From contig SWBL01000039.1 of NCBI GenBank assembly GCA_024195585.1, positions 1 to 64,000 on the forward strand: a DNA stretch of 64,000 nucleotides, written 5' to 3'. Position 1 is the first letter of the stretch; each line of letters opens with the position of its first letter. The DNA comes from Aureobasidium sp. EXF-3400. Lineage: Eukaryota; Ascomycota; Dothideomycetes; Dothideales; Saccotheciaceae. The notes under the pieces were generated by a model that worked only from the letters and a program-made list of their open reading frames with translations, was not told the DNA's origin and did no database searches. This document shows, piece after piece, positions 55,526-64,000 of this stretch. Made by a program: the position numbers and the translations under genes.

Positions 55526-56236
55526 ATGGCATTCTTATCCCGTCTGAACAAGGCTCACCCAGACCCTGAAAACTTCCCTCCCGCCCGCAATGTCTTCGAC
55601 ATCCTTCCAGACAGTGTTGAAATGCCAAACTTCATCAAAGACGAAGAGGTCAGATGCTCTTCACACACGCCCCTGGAACCGCGCTAACACATAAACCAGT
55701 TGCGCAAAGGACCACGTAACCAAAACACTCTTGCCTGGATGAACGCTATGCAAACCCACCTCGACGAACACACTTCATGGGATCGCCGCATGAACGGCAC
55801 GCTGGCTGCGCGTTTCCACGCAGATGTCAAGGCATGTCAAGTCGCTCGCATCAGTCCCAGATCGTTGAATCTACCCCTTGCACTCTTCCAAGAGAACTAC
55901 ATCAGCGATCAACTCCAGCCCGCTATCAAGGAGTTGATCGCCTACGAAAAGATGAGAACAGCAAACCTCATCAAGGAGAGAGCCGAACTTGCAAGCGCCA
56001 ATAACTCTTCGCAACAGACCAACGGCAAGAAACGCAAGCAAGAAGACGACGAGATCCAACAAGCTGCCAAGAAGAGAAAGCAAGAGACAGACAAGGAATT
56101 GGAAATCCTCGTCGATGAACTCCAGTCTCTGCGTAAGCTTGTCAACGAGAAGATGGAGACCGTTGATATCGAGATCAGGAAGAGTCTTCACAAGCTCGAG
56201 GGAAGAATCCTCGATCTCATGACTGCTGGGATCTGA
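55526..56236 (+). CDS. coiled-coil protein, 219 aa, unknown
   Basis: Exon 55526-55648 (41 codons) joins 55700-56236 in phase 0 across a 51-nt intron (GTCAGA...ACCAG). After the N-terminus (MAFLSRLNKAHPDPENFPPA) comes a helical part (TLAWMNAMQTHLDEHTSWDR), then KELIAYEKMRTANLIKERAE. A bipartite basic NLS follows (GKKRKQED...AKKRKQE), and a C-terminal coiled coil (LRKLVNEKMETVDIEIRKSL). Probably nuclear. It resembles the orphan genes at 23-31 kb in style (phase-0 intron, helical basic C-terminus), but no clear sequence match is visible. Confidence 0.75.
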
Positions 56237-56351
56237 GAGCTGAAGATCGTGAGAAAGTGTTCGAGATGTGAAGAGAACAGAGGACATGGTTATTTTTGGT
56301 GCAGCCGTTGCTGGATTGTCTATAGCTGTTTCAAACCATTTGCTCAGTTTC

Positions 56352-56558
56352 TTTCTGTGGACATGACTCTCGCTGGAACAGTACTCTGCCTTTTTATAGC
56401 TGATGTATAACAGTCATTAGTACATCAGGAGATAGTGAAATAAGAACACTGTAGCTCGTTTGTTTCTCAGAGTCTTTTTGTGGGAAACACTCTTTCTGGG
56501 AAGATATTGTGCCTTGCTATAGCGGAGATGCAAAAGGCCCAGCACATCGGGAGATAGC
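56352..56558. repeat. two direct copies of an 85-bp element, period about 122 bp
   Basis: Copies at about 56352-56436 and 56474-56558 share TGTGG, ACTCT, CTGG, TGCCTT, TATAGC, ACATC and GGAGATAG in the same order and spacing. The copies are diverged and share no coding frame. They lie in the convergent 3' spacer between the coiled-coil gene and RNase H2B. Confidence 0.6.
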
Positions 56559-56819
56559 AGAGAGTTATTATTGTCATCAAGCTTCTCTTTACTCTCGCAA
56601 CGACACACAGGCGAAGTCGAAGCCATCGAAATGCACAATCGTTCCCAATACCAGTCGAGTCCAGAGAGAGTCGATGTTATCACGGCTCTCAGTGGGCACA
56701 TCCTGTTCTGCCAAACGACTGTGCATCCTTAAAACTACCCAAATGACACACATTTGTATATAGAGATCTTGTTTTCCAAGGCTAACGATTTCCAAAGTAT
56801 AGCTGGATCAATCTATTTC

Positions 56820-58082
56820 TTACTTCTTCGCCGGTGCTTTCGTAAAGAACGAACTCAACTTCATCATACCCGTCGTATTGACCTTGCCCAGTTGCTTGAC
56901 ACCTCTACTCATATTCTTCTTCTTTGCCTCTTCTTCCTCCTTTTTCCTTCTCTTGGTGGCCTCTCTTTCTTCAGCTTCCTCGTCATTCATGGTACTGCGT
57001 TTGCGGGATATGTTGTCGGTGAGAGAACGCATGGCTTGGGCGCGTCGTTTGGCGTCGGCGATGAAGTTGAGGTGTGTGTCGAGGGGAGCAAAATCGATGG
57101 GCGAAGAAGGGGATTTGAGAAGAGTGTTCAAAGGTGTGTGGAGACTTGAGGGAATGTAGGTTGAGAGGAGCAAGTTTATTGCGGTGCGAAGGCGGAGAAG
57201 GGTTGTTATGTTGTCGGGAGTAGACTCGGATGGTGATGAGACGGATGTAGCCTCGGTTACAGCTGAAGTTTGAGAAGGCTGGGATTGTTCTGTGGCTGTT
57301 GAAGGAGTCGAAGAGTCTGCGTCTGCTCCAGGGGTTGCATCTGCTCCTGGTGTTGCTTCGTCTTGCGACTCTGAACGTTGTACTGCCATCATTGGTACAC
57401 GGAGAGCTTCCTGGACGAAGTAGCTTTCTATTGATGCAGGAAGGCCATTGGCAGCCATACGTTGAGCCTTGTTCACGAGCTCGGCCAGCAGCTTCTCGTT
57501 GGAAAGACGGAACATCTTCTCGTGACCCAAATCCACATTGTCACAGACTGCGTCTGCTCTTTTCTCAAAGGACTGTTGTATTTTGGTCGCACGAATCAGG
57601 TGGGTCAGATGCTTAGCTCCTTCGGCCAGCTTGTCGAGATGGTCGTCAATAGTGAGGAAGAGCTGCTCATGAGAGTCGGCAGCAGGGATCAAGGCGGGGA
57701 GGAGGATGAAGAGAGGGTCGACTGGAGTGGCAACATAGAGGTCAGCATCCTCGAGGGTATAGCCTGTCGAGAGGACGGACGCGTCCTCATTGCTTTCGGT
57801 CTTCGAGTGGCTGGGAGCGATCAAGCAGCTGCGAGGAGTCTTCTTCGGTGCAGCAATTTTGGTGAATTCGTGAATTCCTTTCTCCGGACAAAAGAAGTAC
57901 CGACTTGGGGCTGAGGTTGCTGGGTTTGGTAGAGTAACTACTCGGGCATCTGGCGAGGCCCCTTCGGGTAGGACGAATAGTAGCGGAGGATTGCTGCTCG
58001 GTTCTAAGGTGGAATTCCCGATGGCAGTCTCTTCGGAGACATCAGTGGCTTTGGTCGATGGCTTTGATGCTCGAGTCTTCAT
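56820..58082 (-). CDS. RNH202: RNase H2 subunit B (Rnh202/Ydr279 family)
   Basis: Single exon, 420 aa, from ATG 58082 (MKTRASKPSTKATD). The triple-barrel N-terminal part is recognisable: LLFVLPEGASPDARVVTLPN, RYFFCPEKGIHEFTKI, SCLIAPSHS, YVATPVDPLFILLPALI. The helical domain follows (FRLSNEKLLAELVNKAQRMA), then a Ser/Thr/Glu linker and a Lys/Arg-rich tail. The C-terminus TGMMKLSSFFTK is a PCNA-interacting-like box with Met in place of the usual Gln. The subunit supports RNase H2, which removes ribonucleotides and RNA-DNA hybrids from the genome. Divergent from MCM10. Confidence 0.93.
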   Translation of the reverse strand: MKTRASKPSTKATDVSEETAIGNSTLEPSSNPPLLFVLPEGASPDARVVTLPNPATSAPSRYFFCPEKGIHEFTKIAAPKKTPRSCLIAPSHSKTESNEDASVLSTGYTLEDADLYVATPVDPLFILLPALIPAADSHEQLFLTIDDHLDKLAEGAKHLTHLIRATKIQQSFEKRADAVCDNVDLGHEKMFRLSNEKLLAELVNKAQRMAANGLPASIESYFVQEALRVPMMAVQRSESQDEATPGADATPGADADSSTPSTATEQSQPSQTSAVTEATSVSSPSESTPDNITTLLRLRTAINLLLSTYIPSSLHTPLNTLLKSPSSPIDFAPLDTHLNFIADAKRRAQAMRSLTDNISRKRSTMNDEEAEEREATKRRKKEEEEAKKKNMSRGVKQLGKVNTTGMMKLSSFFTKAPAKK

Positions 58083-58670
58083 GGTGAATTGTATGTGATT
58101 GTGCAAAATAACAGATGTTACAGAAGCTCTTGAGAAGACGCGACTGTTGACAAAAAGTCATTAGACTTCCTAAAGCAGACCAAAGTGCAGTCGCGTGTCA
58201 CGTTCTCTTGGCAGGACCCCTGTGGACCCTGGCTGTGTTGATTGGTGCGCCATGCAGTTCATGCACCGTCTCTGCATGCGTAATTTGCTGTGAACATCAT
58301 CATTACAGTGGTCAATACCCATCTGATTATCACAGTATCATTAGAGAGTCACAGGAAGTCCAACCTGAGCCGCGAGTTCCAAGTTCTCCATAATTTAGGT
58401 TGAACAAAGGCTTCCCGGTGGCTTCGAAGGAGCCGAAAAAAATAGAGAGTTCCCCAGGACAACATCCCGGCGCATCGTGTACCACGGTTGATCTCTGTTA
58501 CACTGATGGTCGACCTTGCATCTCTGTCCGACCGTTGTGTATCTATGTCATGACGACCGTCTGTCTACCAACTAGTATCCTCTTAGCTACTCCTGAAAAT
58601 GCAGGTCCGACAGTCTCCCAAAGCCAAAGGTATTCGAGTCCCTTCCAAACCCTGTTGTCGTTCTCACACC
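58083..58670. promoter_or_regulatory. bidirectional RNH202/MCM10 promoter with inverted ACGCGACTG pair
   Basis: 588 bp between divergent start codons. ACGCGACTG at 58138-58146 and its exact reverse complement CAGTCGCGT at 58188-58196 face each other, 41 bp apart. ACGCG is the core of MluI-cell-cycle-box sites bound by MBF-type regulators at G1/S in fungi. Binding here is inferred. Confidence 0.5.
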
Positions 58671-61052
58671 ATGAACCGCGTCGGTGCTGACCACGCCACA
58701 GCCACTTCTCAAAACAACGTCAATTGGCCACCACAATCACCACTCGACGCTCTCCTCAGCTCTCCCAAAGGCCAAAAACGTTGGCAGGAACACAAAGACC
58801 GCATCACCCAAGATCGCGACCGTGACGTCTCACCTTCGCCTCGCAAACAACCACCCTCATCCAGTCGAGCCCTCCAAGACCTCCTGGCTATGTCCGACGA
58901 CGACGGTGACGATGATGAGGAGATCCTACAACTTCAACTACAAGCTATTCAAGCAAAGCTCAGGTTGAAGAAGCTCCAAAAACAAAAGTCGTCGCAACAT
59001 ACACACCATGACGACTCGAGACCAAGTTCCGAAAATTCAGACTCGCCGCGAAAGCGACAAAAGACACATCCAGCCGCCTACGATCCTTCTGTCCAAGTTT
59101 CCGTATCACCCATCAAGAGCCACATGCCACCTCCTGCAGCCCCCGATCCAACATCACCAGCACGCGTTCGTCTAGGCATCGACAAGGGTCTGAAAGCCTC
59201 AGACGTCTCGTTGAAAAGAGCTAGGAATGGTACGGCTTTGGCAAGCAAGAACGCCGTCAGAACGACACTACCCGCGGAACCCGAGAGACCAAAGCAAAGT
59301 TTCAGCGACCGAATTGCTGCCAATCGTCTTTCTGCCGAACAACAACAAGCCAAACACGAAAGGATCGAGAGGAACAGGTCAGAAGGCTTCGGACTCGGTG
59401 CTCTCTCCACACCTCGTCCCACTCGGGAACCAACACAATCAAGACCACAGCTGGCACGCACGCAGAGTGATAGAGCAACCAAACATTTGCCCACCGAGAG
59501 CAGCTCCAGCAGTTTCAGTCGTTCAATACCCACTCCTTCAGCTTCGCAAAGTCCTTTCGTGTCCCAACGTGTTGCCCAACCGTCATCAACGACAGAAGTC
59601 AGAGGCCGCTCCTTCCGTCCCACTGTAGGCTTCTCCCATGACGACACCCCCACTTCTACCGAACCTACCACAGACGGATCTTGTTTCGAAACCTTCTCAT
59701 CACTCCATCTCTCCAAAAGGCTTTTACCACATACCACTCTAGCACGAGCCTTGGACGGAAAAGAGATCTATACCTTGCCCCGGCTACTAAAAGAGATCAA
59801 AGCACCGATATACGAGCCTCCGGACTGTGAGACAGACTTTGTTGTTTTGGCTATCATCGCCGCCAAATCCACTCCGTATGACACCCGCCCAAAGCACAAA
59901 CAGACCTCGTCTGTCGAGGACGATAACTCTGGTCCTACAAAGTTTATGGTCATGACACTGACCGATTTGAAGTGGGAAGTCGACTTGTTCCTCTTCGACA
60001 CAGCCTTCGAGGCCTTCTGGAAAATGACGCCTGGCACGGTCATCGCTATGCTGAATCCAACAATCATGCCGCCCAAGACCAATCAACACTCGGGTAAGTT
60101 CAGTCTGAAGCTTGCTAGTTCTGAGGACTCTGTCATGGAGATTGGTTCTGCTAGAGATCTCGGCTTCTGCACATCTTTGAAGAAGAATGGTCAAGAATGC
60201 CACTCCTGGGTCAACACACGCAAAAACAAACACTGCGACTTCCATCTCGAGCTGGCCATTAGTAAGACACGAGCATCACGTATGGAGGTCAACACCATGT
60301 ATCGTCCCAACAGCGAGTTCAAGAAGAACTCACATGTCCTACCGAACGGTTCCTTCGAGCGCAGGAAGGATCCGTCACGGAGGGACCAAGAAAGCCACGA
60401 GCGATACTATATGGTTCCAGGCACACGCAACACGGCATCCCTTCTCGATCAAGATGACTATGGCAAAGCAGACGCTATGCGCCGACGTCTGAAAGATAAA
60501 GAGAAGGATCGTCTGCTCGCTGAGAAGCTGGGTCAGATGGGCAACGGCATTGGAGCAGAGTACCTGAGAAATACAACCGGTATCTCAAACGGCGCCAGAA
60601 ATACAGCTACGAATAACACCAACGAGGATGCACCTCTGTACAAACCTTCTGCTGCTGAGCTTGGTCTTGTCAACAAGGACGCTTCCAAAGTCCGCCTCAG
60701 TCCAGCCAAGAACCGACGTAAGCTCTTTTCTATCCTTCCTGGCGGTTCAAAGAGTACAGCTGCAGGTCCCGAAGCAATGGGTTGGGGAGGTTATGCAAAG
60801 ACAGGCTTGGGAGGATCTTCTCGTCCACGCGATCGCAGTCCAGAAAAGGGACAGACAAGGATTACTGCACATACACGACCCAGCTCGATTGCTTCTTCTA
60901 TGGCTAGAAATAGCGTGAGTACTGGAGAGAAGAGTCCGAAGAAAGCTAGATTCCAGCTTGCGAAAGGAATCAGAGAGCCTGGCAGAGACAGTTTGGGTGG
61001 CGAAGGTGCGGTCGCTCTTGATGATAGTAGCGATGATCTGGAGATTATCTAG
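58671..61052 (+). CDS. MCM10: MCM10 replication factor
   Basis: Single exon. ATG 58671 (MNRVGADHATATSQ) is preferred over the in-frame ATG 58599 because the latter adds 24 residues of unlike text; this gives 793 aa. The N-terminus is disordered with an acidic stretch and helix (ILQLQLQAIQAKLRLKKLQK). The central OB-fold and zinc finger are typical of Mcm10: FVVLAIIAAKSTP, FLFDTAFEAFWKMTPGTVIA, MLNPTIMPP, then CTSLKKNGQEC ... CDFH (C-x9-C-x11-C-x2-H). The C-terminus is basic and disordered, ending with an acidic DDSSDDLEII. The protein helps activate the MCM helicase and recruits DNA polymerase alpha at origins. Confidence 0.95.
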   Translation: MNRVGADHATATSQNNVNWPPQSPLDALLSSPKGQKRWQEHKDRITQDRDRDVSPSPRKQPPSSSRALQDLLAMSDDDGDDDEEILQLQLQAIQAKLRLKKLQKQKSSQHTHHDDSRPSSENSDSPRKRQKTHPAAYDPSVQVSVSPIKSHMPPPAAPDPTSPARVRLGIDKGLKASDVSLKRARNGTALASKNAVRTTLPAEPERPKQSFSDRIAANRLSAEQQQAKHERIERNRSEGFGLGALSTPRPTREPTQSRPQLARTQSDRATKHLPTESSSSSFSRSIPTPSASQSPFVSQRVAQPSSTTEVRGRSFRPTVGFSHDDTPTSTEPTTDGSCFETFSSLHLSKRLLPHTTLARALDGKEIYTLPRLLKEIKAPIYEPPDCETDFVVLAIIAAKSTPYDTRPKHKQTSSVEDDNSGPTKFMVMTLTDLKWEVDLFLFDTAFEAFWKMTPGTVIAMLNPTIMPPKTNQHSGKFSLKLASSEDSVMEIGSARDLGFCTSLKKNGQECHSWVNTRKNKHCDFHLELAISKTRASRMEVNTMYRPNSEFKKNSHVLPNGSFERRKDPSRRDQESHERYYMVPGTRNTASLLDQDDYGKADAMRRRLKDKEKDRLLAEKLGQMGNGIGAEYLRNTTGISNGARNTATNNTNEDAPLYKPSAAELGLVNKDASKVRLSPAKNRRKLFSILPGGSKSTAAGPEAMGWGGYAKTGLGGSSRPRDRSPEKGQTRITAHTRPSSIASSMARNSVSTGEKSPKKARFQLAKGIREPGRDSLGGEGAVALDDSSDDLEII

Positions 61053-61639
61053 ACCCTGGGTGTTTCGTTCACAAGGGATACTCCAAGGTATCACTTTCTG
61101 GTCGGTTTGGCATCTCTTTTCTGTTCTTTTCTGTATCTTCATACCCCTTACAGATTCATCAGGCCTCGTAATGATTGATGTTTACGAATCCATTACGCGC
61201 TTCATCCATCGACACCAAATGTGCTCGTCTTTCTGAATGCCTCAACCAAAATCCTTGAACATCAAGATCTTACTTGAAGATGTCAACTCTCCGTCGGGAA
61301 GCGGAAGCCCAGAAATCAAAACCCGAGGGCCAAAATCCGGAGCCGATAGTGGTGACCCTGGCATGACGTGAGAGGACCAACCTCACTCCGTCCAAAGCTA
61401 TAAGCATCTCATGTTCCATCACTAAGTCGTCAGTAGCTCATCAAAATTCCCAAAGCTTGCCCGACTGATCAACTCAAACCAGAGGTCATCGCTACGAAGA
61501 TACCTTCCATTTCGATATCACCAAGACCATTCATACCTGCCCAATACTCAATCATCCGCAGAAGTCACAGTCACCACCATTCAAACCAAGTCTATCGACA
61601 GTTACTTCAAAGATATCCTCGAACACAGCTCTTACTATC
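61053..61639. other. spacer
   Basis: 3' flank of MCM10 and promoter/leader of the DUF1772 gene. Nothing else was seen. Confidence 0.4.
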
Positions 61640-62182
61640 ATGGACACCACAACTGCCCTCACCACCGCCAAAATCCTCGGTCCCGTCACTTCTCTCGTAA
61701 CAGCAGGAGCAATCCTCTCAATCTCCTTCCTCTATACTCCTCTTCTCTCTTCCTCTGCTCGCTCCCAATCAACCTCCACTCCCTCATCATCATCCACTCT
61801 CCCAGCTATTCGCTTCATCTTCTCTCGTGGCAGCCATTTCTTCCCTCAAGCTGCTACCTTCGCCGCCGCCAACTTTGGGTATCTGGCGTACCATTGTGCT
61901 GGTGGTGTCGTGTGGGTCGCTGGCTGGGAGGTCAGCAGGAGGTATGGGCTTATCACTGCGGGCTTGTTGAGCGCAGCTATTGGACCTGTTACGGGAGTCA
62001 TGTTGCCGATTTGTAATAATGCGTTGAGAGAGATGGGAGAGTTGGAGGCGAAGGGTAAGGGAACCGAGATCGATGAGGTCAGGTTGAAGAGATTGGTCAA
62101 AAGGTTTGAGTTGCTAAACTACCTCAGGGGGTTGGTCATCTTAGCTGGGGGCGTTTTGGGATTGGCTGTTGTTGTTGGGTGA
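61640..62182 (+). CDS. DUF1772 (anthrone-oxygenase-like) membrane protein
   Basis: Single exon, 180 aa, from ATG 61640. Four hydrophobic segments (about residues 12-36, 70-95, 98-122, 158-180) with a polar loop (RFIFSRGSHFFPQAATFAAA) and the charged stretch before the last segment (LKRLVKRFELLNYLRG), which is typical of DUF1772 proteins. Relatives in polyketide clusters oxidise anthrones, but many others stand alone with unknown role. No polyketide synthase is visible here, so the activity stays open. Confidence 0.82.
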   Translation: MDTTTALTTAKILGPVTSLVTAGAILSISFLYTPLLSSSARSQSTSTPSSSSTLPAIRFIFSRGSHFFPQAATFAAANFGYLAYHCAGGVVWVAGWEVSRRYGLITAGLLSAAIGPVTGVMLPICNNALREMGELEAKGKGTEIDEVRLKRLVKRFELLNYLRGLVILAGGVLGLAVVVG

Positions 62183-62882
62183 TGGTTGAACCGAGAAGAG
62201 TAGAAGCAACAGAGAAGCCTGAGGCTGGGTTGATGGCTGCTTGCCGGCTTGTTTCCCAACACTGGTGTCCTCGGCCCTGATCAAGAGCAGAGTCAGTAAC
62301 ATACTCAGATCCCGGAACCAGTATGTCTGAAGGTTTCGTCCGTCTCCTGTCGCTTTTCGATCATATCTTCGATGGTTTGCTGGTCAAAAGAAACCGGAGA
62401 AAGAGCGGAAGTCAAGGCCAAACAACTCTCTCAACTGCAATTGGCAATCACTTGTCTCCTGACGATCAGCAGCCGACGGAAAGAGCGAGACAAGGGCGTA
62501 GAAGTAGCAACTGCTCTTCGCGACAAATGCTATCCTTTGACACAGTAACAGCTGCAAGACACATACTGGTAATACAGAGTATGCAGAATGCATTGAGAGA
62601 CTGTTCGATGTCATTGATACTTCTCGAGTCGCGATATGTCACTCGATTGTCTGCGAGGACGGAAGGTGAGAGGAACACGTCAGCACCTTCCTTCCACACG
62701 ACGTTGAGCTTTTGCATGTGACAGTCCTTGCTTTCCTTTCATCCAACTTTCCTCGTCTTTCTTCTTTCCTTTCTCCCACTCACCAAACATCCTGGCGGAT
62801 CTCGCTAGCGTCACACAACCCATTCAAGATCGCAAAACTCAAGCTTTCTCTCCCACTCACTGAATCATCGCCGCCCACCATC
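62183..62882. other. spacer
   Basis: No supported frame. The last 150 bases are a pyrimidine-rich leader before the ATG at 62883. Confidence 0.4.
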
Positions 62883-63821
62883 ATGGCAAATCTCGAGGTC
62901 AATAGTTCTAAGCTGAATACAAAGAACATGCTACGCATCAAAGCCGACGTCGAGGAGCTTGTCGAGCGACTAGACGACGCCCAGAAAACAGTGGACTACT
63001 GGAACGCCCAGATCTCATCGAAAGGGCCGAGTGCCAGCCGAGAAAGCAGCCTGGAAGGTTGCACTGAGGAGCAGAAATGGATCTCCACAAGGGTAGATCT
63101 CGTTGTCTCGGTCATTGGGATGTCCATCGAAGATTTGGCGGAAATCACTCGGGATCCACCACGTATACTTGCTATCAAAGAATTGCTGGACTCCACAGGA
63201 GATGAAGATTGGTCCTCCGTTGGGACCTTGAGAGCAGCTTTCGGCGGCCTCGAGCACGGTCTCGGGAATGGCTTGGTATCATCACTCATGGATGTCTTCG
63301 CAGACCTGGAAAGGGCCTTCGCGTCTCTGTCAAAGGAACGCATTGCCAGAACCACCAAAATCTTGCAAGCGACACAACTGGCCGTCAGACATTTTGCAAC
63401 AGATCCTGGCCGTTCGATCGACGCCCGACCCGACACGACTTACGACGAGAAACCCTTGGATAAGCTTATGAACGAGTTCTACGCTCAACGTCCGGCTCAA
63501 GACAATCGAGTCCCAGCTCAGGATACTGGGCTTCCGGCTCAAGATGATCGAGTGCAAGCTTTAGAGACTCAAGTACAGACTCTGAAAGACCGACTCCAAA
63601 CCTCAGAAGACCGAACTCGGGCGCTAGAAGTTGGACTCCAGACTCTCAAAGATGGATTTTCAATTCTGGTAGATCGTATCCAAGTTAAAGACGAAGACGG
63701 ATCAGACGACGGAGTCAAGAAGGAGAAGACAACACAGCGGGTTAAGGCTTCTTCCTCCTTGATCAAGAGACCTTCTCCAGCATCGGAAGATAGCCAATAC
63801 TTCAAGAGATTTCATTCTTGA
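62883..63821 (+). CDS. heptad-repeat coiled-coil protein, 312 aa, unknown
   Basis: Single exon from ATG 62883 (MANLEVNSSKLNTKNML; the longer upstream frame reads as leader). The N-terminal two thirds are helical and acidic (MLRIKADVEELVERLDDAQK; LVSSLMDVFADLERAFASLS). From 63492 nine successive 7-residue units follow: PAQDNRV, PAQDTGL, PAQDDRV, QALETQV, QTLKDRL, QTSEDRT, RALEVGL, QTLKDGF, SILVDRI. The tail is basic/Ser-rich (RVKASSSLIKRPSP). No known domain. The 7-residue period fits a coiled coil used for self-association. Confidence 0.7.
   Translation: MANLEVNSSKLNTKNMLRIKADVEELVERLDDAQKTVDYWNAQISSKGPSASRESSLEGCTEEQKWISTRVDLVVSVIGMSIEDLAEITRDPPRILAIKELLDSTGDEDWSSVGTLRAAFGGLEHGLGNGLVSSLMDVFADLERAFASLSKERIARTTKILQATQLAVRHFATDPGRSIDARPDTTYDEKPLDKLMNEFYAQRPAQDNRVPAQDTGLPAQDDRVQALETQVQTLKDRLQTSEDRTRALEVGLQTLKDGFSILVDRIQVKDEDGSDDGVKKEKTTQRVKASSSLIKRPSPASEDSQYFKRFHS
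63492..63680 (+). repeat. nine 21-bp units encoding heptads
   Basis: The first three units (PAQDNRV, PAQDTGL, PAQDDRV) are nearly identical in DNA. Later ones diverge into a classical coiled-coil heptad pattern. Confidence 0.75.
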
Positions 63822-64000
63822 TAACAAGAGTCCAACGCGTTAAGGTGTCGGCTCAATGGGTGACAAGAGTGACTTGACGATGGTGGAGCATGATATCAGA
63901 AGAGCAGACATAACCAATTGCTAGAGGGATCAAACAAGCAGATGAAGCGGATTGCTAAGCATGAGAGACAAGAACCAGACAAGTAGCTCAGACAAACAGA

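Noticed and set aside
61640..62182. Polyketide cluster suggested by the anthrone-oxygenase-like protein
   Set aside because: No synthase, thioesterase or tailoring genes are near. Neighbours are housekeeping or orphan genes.

Overview
The window reads as nuclear DNA of a filamentous ascomycete (Pezizomycotina). Genes are split by short GT-AG introns, mostly 46-98 nt, often with CTAAC/CTGAC-like branch sites. They include Zn2Cys6 regulators, a flavohemoglobin, a GH128 glucanase, a choline-sulfatase-type sulfatase and a LysM-type secreted protein, and tRNAs with introns occur. Dothideomycetes is a guess from gene style only. Splice joins were checked for frame by hand; there is no transcript evidence.

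Layout. 1-122: 3' part of a tRNA. 0.9-5.4 kb: an orphan ORF and a two-repeat Myb/SANT gene with an unusually long intron. 5.4-14.1 kb: gene-poor, with a 13-bp tandem repeat and an AT-rich, RIP-looking island at 10.6-11.3 kb and a decayed minus-strand gene at about 11.9-13 kb. 14.2-14.7 kb: secreted LysM-family-like gene. 16.0-21.5 kb: tRNA-Lys, flavohemoglobin, Leu3-type regulator, tRNA-Val. 21.8-22.4 kb: three diverged non-coding repeats that each end in a different hairpin. 23.3-31.6 kb: a run of plus-strand genes I do not recognise, all with in-phase introns and several with internal amino-acid repeats. 31.9-40.9 kb: GH128 glucanase, U2AF small subunit, small membrane protein, BTB/coiled-coil/zinc protein. 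42.4-46.0 kb: Cys/Met-type PLP enzyme and sulfatase. 47-54.5 kb: PTH2, an orphan cysteine protein, a regulator with two zinc clusters, a GATA-like zinc-finger gene, a SIMPL-domain protein. 55.5-63.8 kb: orphan coiled-coil protein, RNase H2 subunit B divergent from MCM10, a DUF1772 membrane protein, a heptad-repeat protein.

Most unusual part: 23.3-31.6 kb. One gene has a tiny start exon and seven further short exons, all of whole-codon length with phase-0 introns, ahead of a nuclear-looking C-terminal exon; any exon could be skipped without a frameshift. Another carries an 11-residue tryptophan repeat interrupted by a TAG exactly where the repeat predicts TGG, and lies in frame with the ORF before it, separated by a single TAG. 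These look like fast-evolving, lineage-restricted genes built from repeats. RNase H2B and MCM10, both genome-duplication factors, share a promoter with a pair of inverted ACGCGACTG elements, which suggests joint G1/S control.
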